Shown: positions 1-7,431, counted from the first letter of the stretch. The stretch is DNA of 22,207 nucleotides from an uncultured Sutterella sp. (GCA_900770335.1 CAAGKD010000082.1:1-22207); one strand, 5' to 3'. Notes: generated by a model from the sequence alone, not told the origin. Made by a program: numbers and translations.

Positions 1-22
1 GGCTCGATTTTGGTAATTAAAG

Positions 23-1294
23 ATGGAGCAGTGCGAATCCCTCAACGAGAAGCTGTTTCCGCCCTCTGCCGAGGGGCCGACAAACTGTCCTTTCCCCAAA
101 AAGTCGGAAGAGCCAAAAATTGGGTGTTTGTGTTATAGTTTCCAAACAAACACAAAAACCCAATTATGGCCACATTCTACAGAGACTGCGGATCTTTTGC
201 AAATCTTTTTTTTGGAAGGCGACGAAAGGATCGCTACCAGTCTCATCGAGACTTCAGATGACCCTTTATGGAAGATCGAACAGCTTGTCGATTTCGAAGC
301 GCTCCGCCCGGTCATCGAAGAGAAGTTGAGGGCTTTTAAGCCCTTGTGTCTCGGGTACAAGTCCGCCAGTACTCTTTCGTCACGCAATGGTCGTCCTGCT
401 CTCGATCCTCTGCTGATGTTCAAGATCGTCTTCATTCAGATGCAATTCAATCTGAGCGACCATGCAGTTGTCGTTCAGATCAAAGACCGCGTTTCTTTCC
501 GCCGCTTTTTGAACATCAGTTACGATCTCGTCCCTGGGGCCTCAACGGTATGGAAGTACCGAGAGCTCTTCACAAAGTGCGGTCTTCAGGAGCTGCTTTC
601 TAAGCTCCTGATCCAAAGCCTCGAAATGACTCCCGCCATCTCCGAAGGGGAGGCGCGCATCATCGATTCCTCCTTCACGGAAGTTCGCATTCAACACAAC
701 ACCGCCGAGGAGAACAAGATCATCAAGTCTGGCGAGGGCGAGTCTCTCTGGCTGGATCAACCGGCTAAGAAGCGGCAGAAAGACATCGACGCCCGCTGGA
801 CCAAGAAGGGAAGCAAGAGCTTTTTCGGCTACAAGCTCCATACGAAGGTTTGCGCTCAAACCAAGCTCATCGTACAGATCCATACCACGCCTGCTCACGT
901 TCACGATTCTCAGGTTGTCGCTCCCTTGCTCAATGCCAAGGACAAGGAAAAGCAAGTCTACGCCGATGCAGGCTACGCCGGCGCAGCCCAAGAAGCGCTC
1001 GTCCGAGGCATCGGTGCAATTCCCGTATTTTGCGAGAAGGCATACCGAAACGTGCCTTTGACAGACGAGCAGAAAGCGAACAACCGCGTGAAATCATCCG
1101 TCCGTAGTCGAATTGAGCACGTTTTTGGTTTCGTGGAAAACTCGTTGCATGGTGCTCGTTCTCGCTATGTGGGACTGGCGCGCAATCATGCGCGTCATTG
1201 GATGCTTGTCTTCTGCTACAACCTAAACAGGTTGGTACAGCTGAAGGAATGTGGCTTCAGAAAGACGCTGGGGCCGCCCACCGCACCGGTCTAG
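23..1294 (+). CDS. IS5-family DDE transposase (start uncertain)
   Basis: Cuts and joins insertion-sequence DNA. From about residue 75 the protein reads like an IS5-group transposase: an N-terminal helical domain (DPLWKIEQLVDFEALRP, then a segment starting GRPALDPLLMFKIV), followed by a DDE catalytic core. The catalytic residues I assign are D in IIDSSF, D in YADAGYAG and E in RSRIEHVFGF. The open frame starts at 23, but its first 60 or so residues do not look like transposase and lie partly upstream of a likely promoter at 131-139. The true product may start at the ATG at 166, which is in another frame and would have to shift at a T8 run (206-213), or at a TTG near 214. GC content is clearly lower than in all neighbouring genes, which fits recent transfer. 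I could not identify convincing terminal inverted repeats, so the element's ends are not defined and one end may lie outside the window. Confidence 0.85.
   Translation: MEQCESLNEKLFPPSAEGPTNCPFPKKSEEPKIGCLCYSFQTNTKTQLWPHSTETADLLQIFFLEGDERIATSLIETSDDPLWKIEQLVDFEALRPVIEEKLRAFKPLCLGYKSASTLSSRNGRPALDPLLMFKIVFIQMQFNLSDHAVVVQIKDRVSFRRFLNISYDLVPGASTVWKYRELFTKCGLQELLSKLLIQSLEMTPAISEGEARIIDSSFTEVRIQHNTAEENKIIKSGEGESLWLDQPAKKRQKDIDARWTKKGSKSFFGYKLHTKVCAQTKLIVQIHTTPAHVHDSQVVAPLLNAKDKEKQVYADAGYAGAAQEALVRGIGAIPVFCEKAYRNVPLTDEQKANNRVKSSVRSRIEHVFGFVENSLHGARSRYVGLARNHARHWMLVFCYNLNRLVQLKECGFRKTLGPPTAPV
119..164. repeat. Inverted repeat within transposase 5' region
   Basis: Two 16-base arms, 119-134 and 149-164, are complementary except for one mismatch, with a 14-base loop. 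The left arm begins ATTGGGTG and the right arm ends ACCCAAT. An ATG follows two bases after the right arm (166). It could be an inner end structure of the insertion sequence or an RNA hairpin limiting transposase translation; the sequence does not distinguish these. Confidence 0.7.
131..139 (+). promoter_or_regulatory. Candidate extended -10 promoter for transposase
   Basis: TGTTATAGT matches an extended -10 element (TGn followed by TATAGT, 5 of 6 to TATAAT). No good -35 is visible at normal spacing. It lies inside the inverted repeat at 119-164. If used, transcription would start near 146, downstream of the ATG at 23, so the transposase would need a later start codon. Confidence 0.45.
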
Positions 1295-1493
1295 ATTGAC
1301 CCCGGCCGCGTCTCCGAGATGACGCACAGGTCCTCCCCGCAACAGTAACCCGTACCACCCCTGATTGAGAGGCTTCTTGATTGGGGGACTTTTGCGCATC
1401 CGTAGAAACCCTACCTCTCTAGACGCATCAAAACTCCCCTGAGTCAGGTTGAATATGTAAAAGTCCCCTTGAGGGAATTCCTCTGCGGAAAGC
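1295..1493. other. Non-coding stretch with 10-bp inverted repeat
   Basis: No gene is visible between the transposase stop and the pncC stop. The region is less GC-rich than the chromosomal genes to its right. It contains a perfect inverted repeat, GGGGACTTTT (1384-1393) and AAAAGTCCCC (1459-1468), which delimits about 85 bases. This could be a relic or miniature mobile element with terminal repeats, or a remnant of the insertion-sequence junction. A shorter hairpin, CTGAAG/CTTCAG, lies just inside the transposase gene near 1250. Confidence 0.6.
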
Positions 1494-2039
1494 TCAATCG
1501 TATTCGCAGGGCATGCGCATCGGATCGGCCCCCTGCATGAGGGCGACGAGCCCCTGGATCGCCGTGATCGCGGCGGCGAGCCGCACCGCGTGGCGGTCGC
1601 CCGGCGCGTGGATGGTGCGCACGGACGTGATGATCTCGCCCTCGTCCGCGCGCTCGGCCCAGCCGATGCAGACCGTGCCGACGGGCGTCTCGCGCGTGCC
1701 GCCCCCGGGGCCGGCGACGCCCGTGAGCGCCACGGAAAGATTCGCCGAGGAGCGCGCGAGCGCCCCGCGGGCCATCGCCTCGGCGACGGGTTCGGAGACG
1801 ACGCCGTGCTCGGCGACGGTCTCCTCGGGCACGTCGATCATCTCCTCCTTGGCCTCGACCTGATAGGTGACAAAGCCCCGGTCAAACCATGCGGACGAGC
1901 CCGGAACGCTCGTGATGAGCTCCGAGACGAGCCCGCCCGTGAGGCTCTCTGCCGTCGTGACGGAGAGCCGCTTCTCAAGGGCAACGCCTCCGAGGATCGT
2001 TGCGGCGAGCTCGGCCTGCTCGCGAAGCGCCTGCGCCAT
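1494..2039 (-). CDS. pncC: Nicotinamide-nucleotide amidohydrolase (PncC/CinA C-terminal)
   Basis: Deamidates nicotinamide mononucleotide to nicotinic acid mononucleotide, recycling NMN (for example from NAD-dependent DNA ligase) in the cytoplasm. The 181 residues match the CinA C-terminal domain from end to end: TTAESLTGG near residue 28, then a PGSSAWFDRGFVTY segment, VVSEPVAEAMA, and the glycine-rich ALTGVAGPGG followed by PVGTVCIGW. The N-terminal molybdopterin-like domain of full CinA is absent, as in the stand-alone PncC family. It follows pgpA by 20 bases on the same strand and is the last gene of a thiL-pgpA-pncC run, an order common in Proteobacteria. No terminator is obvious beyond it. 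Confidence 0.92.
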   Translation of the reverse strand: MAQALREQAELAATILGGVALEKRLSVTTAESLTGGLVSELITSVPGSSAWFDRGFVTYQVEAKEEMIDVPEETVAEHGVVSEPVAEAMARGALARSSANLSVALTGVAGPGGGTRETPVGTVCIGWAERADEGEIITSVRTIHAPGDRHAVRLAAAITAIQGLVALMQGADPMRMPCEYD

Positions 2040-2059
2040 GCCCAGTCTCCTTCGGAAAG

Positions 2060-2590
2060 TCAGTCAAATGCGTGCCATGCCGCCAGAGCGAGCTCGATCG
2101 CGGCCCATGCGTAGAGCGCCGCAAAGAGGTCGTCGAGCATGACGCCGAATCCAGTCTTGAGGCGCCGGTCGATCCACGAGCCGGGCCAGACCTTCACGAT
2201 GTCGAAGAGCCGGAAGGCTGCGAAGGCCGCCCACCACCAGCCCCAGCCCTCGGGAAGCGCGAGGCAGAGCGCCCAGACGGCGGCCGCCTCGTCGACGACG
2301 AAGCCGCCGTGGTCGCAGACGCCGATGTCGCGCCCCGAGCGCTCGCAGGCCCAGCAGCCGACCACGAAGAGAACCGCCGTGAGCGCCATCCACTCTCCGC
2401 GCGTCACCCAGGGCGAGAGTCCCCCGAAGAGAAGCGTCGCGGCGAGCGACCCCCAGGTGCCCGGAGCGGGTCGGAGCATGCCGACGCCGAAGAAGGTCGC
2501 AATGACGTGCGCCGGCGCGGAGAAGGTCCATGCGGGCGTGAGCCGCACGCGGTTGGCGGGATTGGCGGGATCGTACTTGCCTCGTGTCAC
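2060..2590 (-). CDS. pgpA: Phosphatidylglycerophosphatase A
   Basis: Removes the phosphate from phosphatidylglycerophosphate to give phosphatidylglycerol at the inner membrane. The 176-residue protein has the family landmarks: FGVGMLRPAPGTWGSLA near residues 34-50, hydrophobic segments around 50-100, and the acidic, probably metal-binding region FRLFDIVKVWPGSW with a following MLDDLFAALYA. The start is a GTG at 2588-2590, three bases after the thiL stop, with AAGGAAG about 12 bases upstream. The tight spacing suggests translational coupling to thiL. The length is typical for the family. Confidence 0.93.
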   Translation of the reverse strand: MTRGKYDPANPANRVRLTPAWTFSAPAHVIATFFGVGMLRPAPGTWGSLAATLLFGGLSPWVTRGEWMALTAVLFVVGCWACERSGRDIGVCDHGGFVVDEAAAVWALCLALPEGWGWWWAAFAAFRLFDIVKVWPGSWIDRRLKTGFGVMLDDLFAALYAWAAIELALAAWHAFD

Positions 2591-2593
2591 GGA

Positions 2594-3595
2594 TCAGTCT
2601 TCCTTTTGGAAATGGTCAAAGCCGACGGTCGGCATCACGACGGGGACGCCTCCGGCGGCGCGCACCGTGAGGGCGCTCGTCGTGCGGGCGGTGACGCGGC
2701 CGATGCGCGTAACGGGCGTTCCCGTGCGCAGGCCCGCCTCGTAGATGCGCTCAGCGGCGGCCGCGGGCGCCGTGAAGACGAGCTCGTAGTCGTCCCCGCC
2801 CGTAAGCGCGGCCTCATGCTGGCGCGCAACGGTGAGCGAGCGCAGGGCCGTCGAGACGGGGATGCGCTCCCATTCAATCTCGCCCGAGACGCCGCTCCGG
2901 TCAAGGATGTGCCCGAGGTCCGCAAGAAGTCCGTCCGAGACGTCGGCCGCGGCAGAGGCCGCGCCGAGGATCGCCTGGCCGAGCGCGACGCGCGGCGTCG
3001 GACGGTCCATGCGCGCGAAGAGCGCGGGCTCGAGGTCGGGCATCACCTCCCAGCGGCCCCAGCGGCACTGCAGGGCCGCGTAGGCGTCGCCCGCCGTGCC
3101 CGAAAGCCAGATGTCGTCGCCCGGACGGGCGCCCGCGCGGGTGAGGCCCATCCCCGCGGGAAGGTCCCCCATCGCGGTGATGCTGATCGTCACGGGCGCG
3201 TGACGGCCCTCCACCTCGGGCGTGCGGGTCGTGTCGCCGCCGAGAAGCGCGCAGCCCGCCTCGCGGGCGAGCGCCATGGGGCCGCGCGAGAAGTCCGCGA
3301 GCCAGCCGTCGTCGCGCCGGGGCAGCCCGATCGAGAGAAAGAACGCGCGAGGAATCGCCCCGGCGGCCGCGAGGTCCGAGAGATTGACCGCGAGCGCCTT
3401 GTAGCCCACGTTCTCCGGATCGGCGTCGGGCAGGAAATGCGTGCCGAGCGCCATCATGTCGCAGGTGACCGCGATGCGCCCCGCGCCCGTGTCGATGATG
3501 GCGCAGTCGTCTCCGACGCCCTGGCTCTTCCAGTTGCCGAAGCTCTGATAGGTAAAGAACTTTTCGATGATCTGAAATTCACCGGCCTGGGACAT
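2594..3595 (-). CDS. thiL: Thiamine-monophosphate kinase
   Basis: Phosphorylates thiamine monophosphate to the cofactor thiamine diphosphate using ATP. The chosen start (ATG at 3593-3595) gives 333 residues beginning MSQAGEFQIIEKFF, the usual ThiL N-terminus, with AAGGAGGA just upstream. The frame stays open for 62 more codons to 3781, but that extension is arginine/proline-rich and unlike the family. Motifs in order: GDDCAI (metal and nucleotide binding), LLGGDTTRTP, ISITAMGD, DVSDGLLADLGHI and GGDDYELVFTAP. It is the first gene of thiL-pgpA-pncC and lies 124 bases downstream of lysR on the same strand, so read-through from lysR is possible. Confidence 0.95.
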   Translation of the reverse strand: MSQAGEFQIIEKFFTYQSFGNWKSQGVGDDCAIIDTGAGRIAVTCDMMALGTHFLPDADPENVGYKALAVNLSDLAAAGAIPRAFFLSIGLPRRDDGWLADFSRGPMALAREAGCALLGGDTTRTPEVEGRHAPVTISITAMGDLPAGMGLTRAGARPGDDIWLSGTAGDAYAALQCRWGRWEVMPDLEPALFARMDRPTPRVALGQAILGAASAAADVSDGLLADLGHILDRSGVSGEIEWERIPVSTALRSLTVARQHEAALTGGDDYELVFTAPAAAAERIYEAGLRTGTPVTRIGRVTARTTSALTVRAAGGVPVVMPTVGFDHFQKED

Positions 3596-3719
3596 GGCCT
3601 TCTCCTCCTTCGGACGCTCGGGATTGTCGGCGTCCGCGAGCGGAATCCTATCCCAATCGGGGACGCCCGCCGCAGGCGGAGCCGAAGTGAAGCCGGCTGG
3701 GCGCTCCGGCCGGACCGGA

Positions 3720-4703
3720 TCAGCCGGCGGCGGCGGGCGCCGCGCCCTCCGAGATCGAGCGATACGTGCTGAGGCAGTCATTGATGTGCGCCTTGTAGCG
3801 CACGCCGAACCACTCCGTGAAGCTCCTCACGCGGCGCTTGCGCCAGGCGTTCGCGCTCGCATAGAGGCAGACCATCCGCGCCGGGCAGCTCCAGCCGTTC
3901 ATGACGGGCACGAGCCGGCCGCGGCGGTACTCCTCGATGAAGTACGGCAGCGCGATGTCCGGGCAGACCCCGCCGCCGAGAACGAGCGCCTCGATCGCGT
4001 CGAGCTGGCTGCTGCAGGTTGTCGTCGACTGCCAGGAGAGGCGCTCGTAGCCGCCGCCCTGCGCGAGGTGCGTCACCGTCGTTCTCGAGGGGAGCCTCAG
4101 CAGGATCCCGCGGTGCCGGTCGCAGCTCGAGGGACGGTCGGGCGCCCCGTGCCGGTTGACGTACAGGGGCGAGGCGCAGGCGACGAATGGAACGTCGATG
4201 AGCTCCTCGACGTGCGCGCCCTCCGTGTAGGCCGCCTCCGTGCGGTAGGTGATGACGATGTCGTTGAGCGAGCCGTCCGGAGCGATGAAGAAGTTCCTGG
4301 AGCCCTGGACCATGTCGCGCAGCTCGACCGAGACGCCGGGATTGAGCTCCTGGTACTCGACGAGCATCGGCGTGAGGAGCTGCCGGCGCACGCCCGAGGT
4401 GGAGGCGATCTGGATCATGCCGCTCTCGCTCTCGAGGTTGTCGCGGATCGACTCGATCATGTGCGACTGATCCTCGAGCATCCTGCGAGCGCAGTCAAAG
4501 AAGATCTCGCCCTGCGCGGTGAGGCGCATCGGACGGCTGAGCCGCTCGAAGAGCGGCACGCCGAGATCGGCCTCGAGCTGGCGAAGGAGCCGAAAGATGT
4601 TGCTCGGCTCCATGAAGAGCCCCATCGCAGCCTCCTTGACGCTGCCTCTGGCGGCGACGGCGCAGAAGATGCGATAGCACTCGAGGTTGTCTGTCTTGCG
4701 CAT
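3720..4703 (-). CDS. LysR-family transcriptional regulator
   Basis: DNA-binding regulator that probably senses a small ligand. The chosen ATG at 4701-4703 gives 327 residues, normal for the family, with GGAG six bases upstream; the frame is open further to 4886 without family-like sequence. Residues 1-65 form the winged helix-turn-helix (YRIFCAVAARGSVKEAA, then LLRQLEADLGVPLFERLSR and LTAQGEIFF). The rest is a periplasmic-binding-like effector domain, unusually rich in cysteine (CACASPL region, SSCDRH, TTTCSSQ, GGGVCPD, SCPARMVC). It is divergent from the Dcu carrier gene at 5036, the classic arrangement of a LysR regulator and its target, so control of dicarboxylate uptake is a reasonable inference. 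The ligand is unknown. Confidence 0.88.
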   Translation of the reverse strand: MRKTDNLECYRIFCAVAARGSVKEAAMGLFMEPSNIFRLLRQLEADLGVPLFERLSRPMRLTAQGEIFFDCARRMLEDQSHMIESIRDNLESESGMIQIASTSGVRRQLLTPMLVEYQELNPGVSVELRDMVQGSRNFFIAPDGSLNDIVITYRTEAAYTEGAHVEELIDVPFVACASPLYVNRHGAPDRPSSCDRHRGILLRLPSRTTVTHLAQGGGYERLSWQSTTTCSSQLDAIEALVLGGGVCPDIALPYFIEEYRRGRLVPVMNGWSCPARMVCLYASANAWRKRRVRSFTEWFGVRYKAHINDCLSTYRSISEGAAPAAAG

Positions 4704-4774
4704 GGCGCTCCGGTCTCTCTCTCTGGCTTCGGGCAGCGGTGTCATTTTTGATCTGCGGCTGGCGCAATCCGCCT

Positions 4775-4803
4775 TTGCGCCGCCCGGGAGGCGCTCACAT
4801 AAT
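4775..4803 (+). promoter_or_regulatory. Candidate sigma-70 promoter of a short transcript
   Basis: TTGCGC at 4775-4780 and CATAAT at 4798-4803 are separated by exactly 17 bases. Transcription would start near 4810 and meet the terminator at 4837-4863 almost at once, giving an RNA of about 50 bases. It points towards the dcu gene, away from lysR. Confidence 0.5.
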
Positions 4804-4836
4804 CCGAAGCGCCCGGACAATGAGCATAAGCATGAG

Positions 4837-4863
4837 GGAGCCCCTTCGGGCTCCTTTTTTTTT
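4837..4863 (+). terminator. Intrinsic terminator in the lysR-dcu divergent region
   Basis: A perfect 7-bp stem, GGAGCCC (4837-4843) with GGGCTCC (4848-4854), loop CTTC, followed by nine T (4855-4863). The T run is on the plus strand, but no plus-strand gene lies upstream of it. It therefore ends either a short RNA from the promoter at 4775-4803 or antisense transcription running out of lysR, or it attenuates the dcu leader. Confidence 0.85.
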
Positions 4864-4885
4864 AAGGATTTCCCTTGGTTTCGCA

Positions 4886-4933
4886 CTTGTGATCATTTCT
4901 GATCCTCAAGTGGCCGGTTTCGTCTGTACGAAA
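4886..4933. promoter_or_regulatory. Two palindromes, candidate operators for lysR/dcu
   Basis: The first is GATCA-TTTC-TGATC (4891-4904), flanked by CTTG and CAAG (4886-4889 and 4907-4910), which extends the symmetry with one base of asymmetry. The second is TTTCGT-CTGT-ACGAAA (4918-4933). Both have half-sites four bases apart and their centres are 28 bases apart. A weak promoter, AATAAT at 4948-4953, follows. The second palindrome contains the T-N11-A spacing of LysR boxes. Binding of the adjacent LysR protein is inferred, not shown. Confidence 0.45.
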
Positions 4934-4947
4934 TGTAACCCCCCTCG

Positions 4948-4953
4948 AATAAT
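4948..4953 (+). promoter_or_regulatory. Candidate -10 of the dcu promoter
   Basis: AATAAT matches the -10 consensus at 5 of 6 positions. The hexamer 17 bases upstream, TGTACG, is a poor -35 and lies inside the second palindrome, which would suit an activator-dependent promoter. The implied leader is about 75 bases. Confidence 0.35.
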
Positions 4954-5035
4954 CAGGACCGTCCGCTAGGGCGTCCGCGCTCCGGGGGACACAAAAGAGA
5001 GAAAACAGACAACCACCACCCAAAGGAGTCCAACA

Positions 5036-6337
5036 ATGGTCTGGATTCATTTCGCGCTCCTCTTCGGCTGCATCATCTATGCGGCCAAGCTCGGAGGCAT
5101 CGGCGTCGGCATGGCCGGCGGCCTTGGCATGGCGATCGCCGTCTTCCTTCTCGGGTTGCCCCCGGGATCGATGCCGATCGACGTGATCCTCATCATCATG
5201 ACCGTGCTCTTCGCCTGCTCGGTCATGCACGTCGCCGGCGGCATGGACTACATGGTTCGCGTCGCCTCGCACATCCTCCGGAGCAACCCGAAGTACATCA
5301 ACGTGCTCGCCCCGGCCCTCGCCTTCGTGCTCACGATCTTCTCGGGCACGGGCTTCACCACGATGGCCATCCTGAACGTCATTCAGGAGGTCGCCAAGCA
5401 GAACGGCGTGCGTCCGTCGCAGCCGCTCACCTCGGCCGTCGTCGCCAGCCAGATCGCCATCTCGGCCTCGCCGATCTCCGCCGCCACGGCCGCCATGTGG
5501 GTCGTCGTTGAGACGATGGGCGTCTCCTTCGGCCAGGCGCTCTGCGTGATTCTCCCCGCGGGCCTGTTCGGCGCCGCGGTCGCCTCGATCGTTTCCGCCA
5601 TGCAGGGCGTCGACCTCGAGAAGGATCCGATCTTCCAGCAGCGCATGCGCGACGGCCTCGTCTCGATGTCCTCCCAGGCTGACCGCGAGAAGCCCCTTCC
5701 GAAGGGCGCCCGCCTCTCCGTGGGGTTCTTCCTCATCGGCGTGGTCTTCATCGTCCTGATGCTCCTCTTCAAGAAGGAGATCGGCCACACCCTCGGCTCG
5801 CGCGACATCATCGTCATCACGATGCTCTTCATCTCGATGCTGATGTACTGGTTCTGCGACGTCAAGCTCACGGCGATCAAGGAGTCCTCGATCTTCCACG
5901 GCGGCTTCGAATCGCTGATCGTCATTCTCGGCATCTGCTGGCTCTCCTCGACCGTGATCGGCGTCTACATCCCGACCATCAAGGAGCAGGCCACCGCCCT
6001 GCTCGCCCAGTACCCGGGCCTGCTCGCCGTCGCGTTCTTCTGCGTGTCCGCGCTGCTCTTCTCGCAGGGCGCCACCTCGGCCCTTCTCGTGCCGGTCGCC
6101 GCCAGCCTCGGCTGCGACGCCCCGATGATCCTCGCGTGCTTCGTCGCGGTCTCGGGCATCTTCGTGACGAACGTCTATCCGACCTCCGCCTTCGCGGTCT
6201 CCTGCGACGACACGGGCTCGTACATGGGCAAGTGGAGCGGCTCGCTCGTCGTGAACCATCCGTTCTTCCTGCCCGGCATGCTCGGCCTGATCGCCGCCAT
6301 TCCGTTCGGCTTCTTCCTCACCTCGATCGTCTTCTGA
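5036..6337 (+). CDS. Dcu-family anaerobic C4-dicarboxylate transporter
   Basis: Inner-membrane carrier of the DcuA/DcuB family, which exchanges fumarate, malate, aspartate and succinate during anaerobic growth. The 433 residues match the family's length and order: N-terminal KLGGIGVGMAGGLG, then HVAGGMDYMVRVA with RSNPKYINVLAP, the FSGTGFTTMAILNVI segment, ASQIAISASPISAATA, a cytoplasmic stretch around 195-235, and a second half ending in NHPFFLPGMLGLIAAIPFGFF. About ten hydrophobic membrane segments are visible. It resembles DcuA slightly more than DcuB by eye, so no symbol is assigned. AAAGGAG lies nine bases before the ATG. It is divergent from a LysR gene and followed by a strong terminator, so it is probably a single-gene transcript. 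Confidence 0.93.
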   Translation: MVWIHFALLFGCIIYAAKLGGIGVGMAGGLGMAIAVFLLGLPPGSMPIDVILIIMTVLFACSVMHVAGGMDYMVRVASHILRSNPKYINVLAPALAFVLTIFSGTGFTTMAILNVIQEVAKQNGVRPSQPLTSAVVASQIAISASPISAATAAMWVVVETMGVSFGQALCVILPAGLFGAAVASIVSAMQGVDLEKDPIFQQRMRDGLVSMSSQADREKPLPKGARLSVGFFLIGVVFIVLMLLFKKEIGHTLGSRDIIVITMLFISMLMYWFCDVKLTAIKESSIFHGGFESLIVILGICWLSSTVIGVYIPTIKEQATALLAQYPGLLAVAFFCVSALLFSQGATSALLVPVAASLGCDAPMILACFVAVSGIFVTNVYPTSAFAVSCDDTGSYMGKWSGSLVVNHPFFLPGMLGLIAAIPFGFFLTSIVF

Positions 6338-6419
6338 TGATCGCCGCCGGCCCGGCGACGGGCCGGCCGGATCCCAGCTGAAGGTGCCTCTCAGGCGGCC
6401 CTCGCAAAGATTCGCTCCC

Positions 6420-6466
6420 GGGCTCGGGAATCCTCCGCGCAAGCGACCGGATTCCCGGGCCCTTTT
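6420..6466 (+). terminator. Intrinsic terminator of dcu
   Basis: Fourteen-base arms at 6420-6433 and 6449-6462 pair throughout, with a single G-U wobble. The 15-base loop contains a smaller CGC-GCAA-GCG hairpin. TTTTCCTT follows immediately. Its position 80 bases after the dcu stop fits termination of that gene. Confidence 0.85.
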
Positions 6467-6659
6467 CCTTGGGGGCTGCGCCGGCCGCATCGCAACCGGA
6501 CAACCTTGCGGTCTGCGCCGGAGCCGCCGACGGTTTCAACCTGTCCGCGAACAACAGGCAATCGCCTCTTCTCCCTTGCACCGCTAGCGAAGAGAGGATT
6601 CCACGCTCTGGAGAACAGCAAACTTGTCGATTCATGCCGCCCTGCTCCTGACGGCCGAC

Positions 6660-6696
6660 AAAAAGCCCGCGCAGGCGCTCGGCCTCGCGGGCTTTT
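6660..6696 (-). terminator. Bidirectional terminator, mainly for ribH-nusB
   Basis: A perfect 11-bp stem, AAAAGCCCGCG (6661-6671) with CGCGGGCTTTT (6686-6696), around a 14-base loop. On the minus strand the stem is followed by five U, suiting the end of nusB, which stops at 6740. On the plus strand TTTT ends the stem, so it can also back up the dcu terminator. Confidence 0.85.
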
Positions 6697-6739
6697 CAAT
6701 TGACGAAGCGCCGGACCGCCGGCGCTTCCGGGCCGGGCG

Positions 6740-7267
6740 TCAGGCGCCGGCCTTCTCCTTCTTCGCGTGATCGGCGGTGAACTCCGCCTCGCGGACCTTC
6801 TGGGCCACGCGCTCGAGCACGGCGTTCGTGAAGCGGTAGCCGCTGCCGAAGCGCTTGGCGAGCTCGATCGACTCGTTGAGCACGACGCGATAGGGCGTCT
6901 GCGGGCAGTGCATCAGCTCATGCGTGCCGAGGAAGAGGATCGCGCGCTCGACGAGCGAGACGCGACGGAGGTCGCGGTCAACGAAGGCGGCGAACTCAGC
7001 CTTGACGGCCTCGCTGCCGACCGTGACGCCGCTCAGGAGCTCAGTGAGGAACGTGCGATCGCAGCGCGCCCAGTCCTCGACCGTGAGATCGGCGTCCTCG
7101 ACGGGACCGCCGTCCTCCTCCTGGACGAGATCAGGGAGCGAGGCCTCGATCTGCGCCGCGGAAAGCGTCGGGTTCGTGATCCATTCATAAACGCCAAGGA
7201 GCGCAAAGGCGCGCGCGAGGCGGCGCGGCGTATGCGTCTGATGGCTGGTCTTGTGCGCTTCGGTCAT
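6740..7267 (-). CDS. nusB: Transcription antitermination factor NusB
   Basis: RNA-binding factor that, with NusE (S10), assembles on boxA in rRNA leaders and promotes antitermination. The ATG at 7265-7267 gives 175 residues starting MTEAHKTSH; the frame is open to 7459 but that part does not resemble NusB. Family features: RRLARAFALLGVYEW near the N-terminus, DRTFLTELLSGV in the middle, then VERAILFLGTHELMHCPQTPYRVVLNESIELAKRFG split across the last third, and FTNAVLERVAQKVRE. A charged insert (LVQEEDGGPVEDADL) makes it longer than the roughly 140-residue E. coli protein. It follows ribH by 214 bases, and a candidate -10 in the gap could give it its own promoter. Confidence 0.92.
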   Translation of the reverse strand: MTEAHKTSHQTHTPRRLARAFALLGVYEWITNPTLSAAQIEASLPDLVQEEDGGPVEDADLTVEDWARCDRTFLTELLSGVTVGSEAVKAEFAAFVDRDLRRVSLVERAILFLGTHELMHCPQTPYRVVLNESIELAKRFGSGYRFTNAVLERVAQKVREAEFTADHAKKEKAGA

Positions 7268-7425
7268 TTTGTTCTTCGATGCTGGTGCGGAATTCGAGTG
7301 TCCGGCCCTCCGGACGGGGCGCGACGCCGCCGTCCCGATGAGGCCCGGGCGCGCCAAAGGCGAAAGCGGAGGGCGCCTGCGACCGGCGGTCGGGCTCCTC
7401 CGCACGGAGCGGCGGAAAGCCGCGC

Positions 7426-7431
7426 ATTGTA
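7426..7431 (-). promoter_or_regulatory. Candidate -10 box upstream of nusB
   Basis: Read on the minus strand, 7431-7426 is TACAAT, 5 of 6 to the consensus. No good -35 is visible at 16-18 bases, so support is limited. It would give nusB a leader of about 150 bases and expression independent of ribH. Confidence 0.35.

Larger units (their letters stand above)
6338..6739. other. 402-base non-coding region between dcu and nusB
   Basis: No convincing gene is visible. It holds a 9-bp GC hairpin just after the dcu stop (6346-6354 with 6359-6367, loop GCGA), the dcu terminator at 6420-6466 and the nusB terminator at 6660-6696. The interval 6467-6659 between the terminators has no assignable feature; its GC is a little lower than its surroundings. 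Confidence 0.6.

Noticed and set aside
3596..3781. A 62-codon upstream extension of thiL
   Set aside because: The extension is Arg/Pro-rich and unlike ThiL, while the internal ATG has an excellent ribosome-binding site and the canonical N-terminus.
4862..6490. A 542-codon open frame on the minus strand opposite dcu
   Set aside because: It is extremely rich in Asp, Glu, His and Arg, has no family resemblance, and is explained by the GC-rich third positions of the dcu gene.
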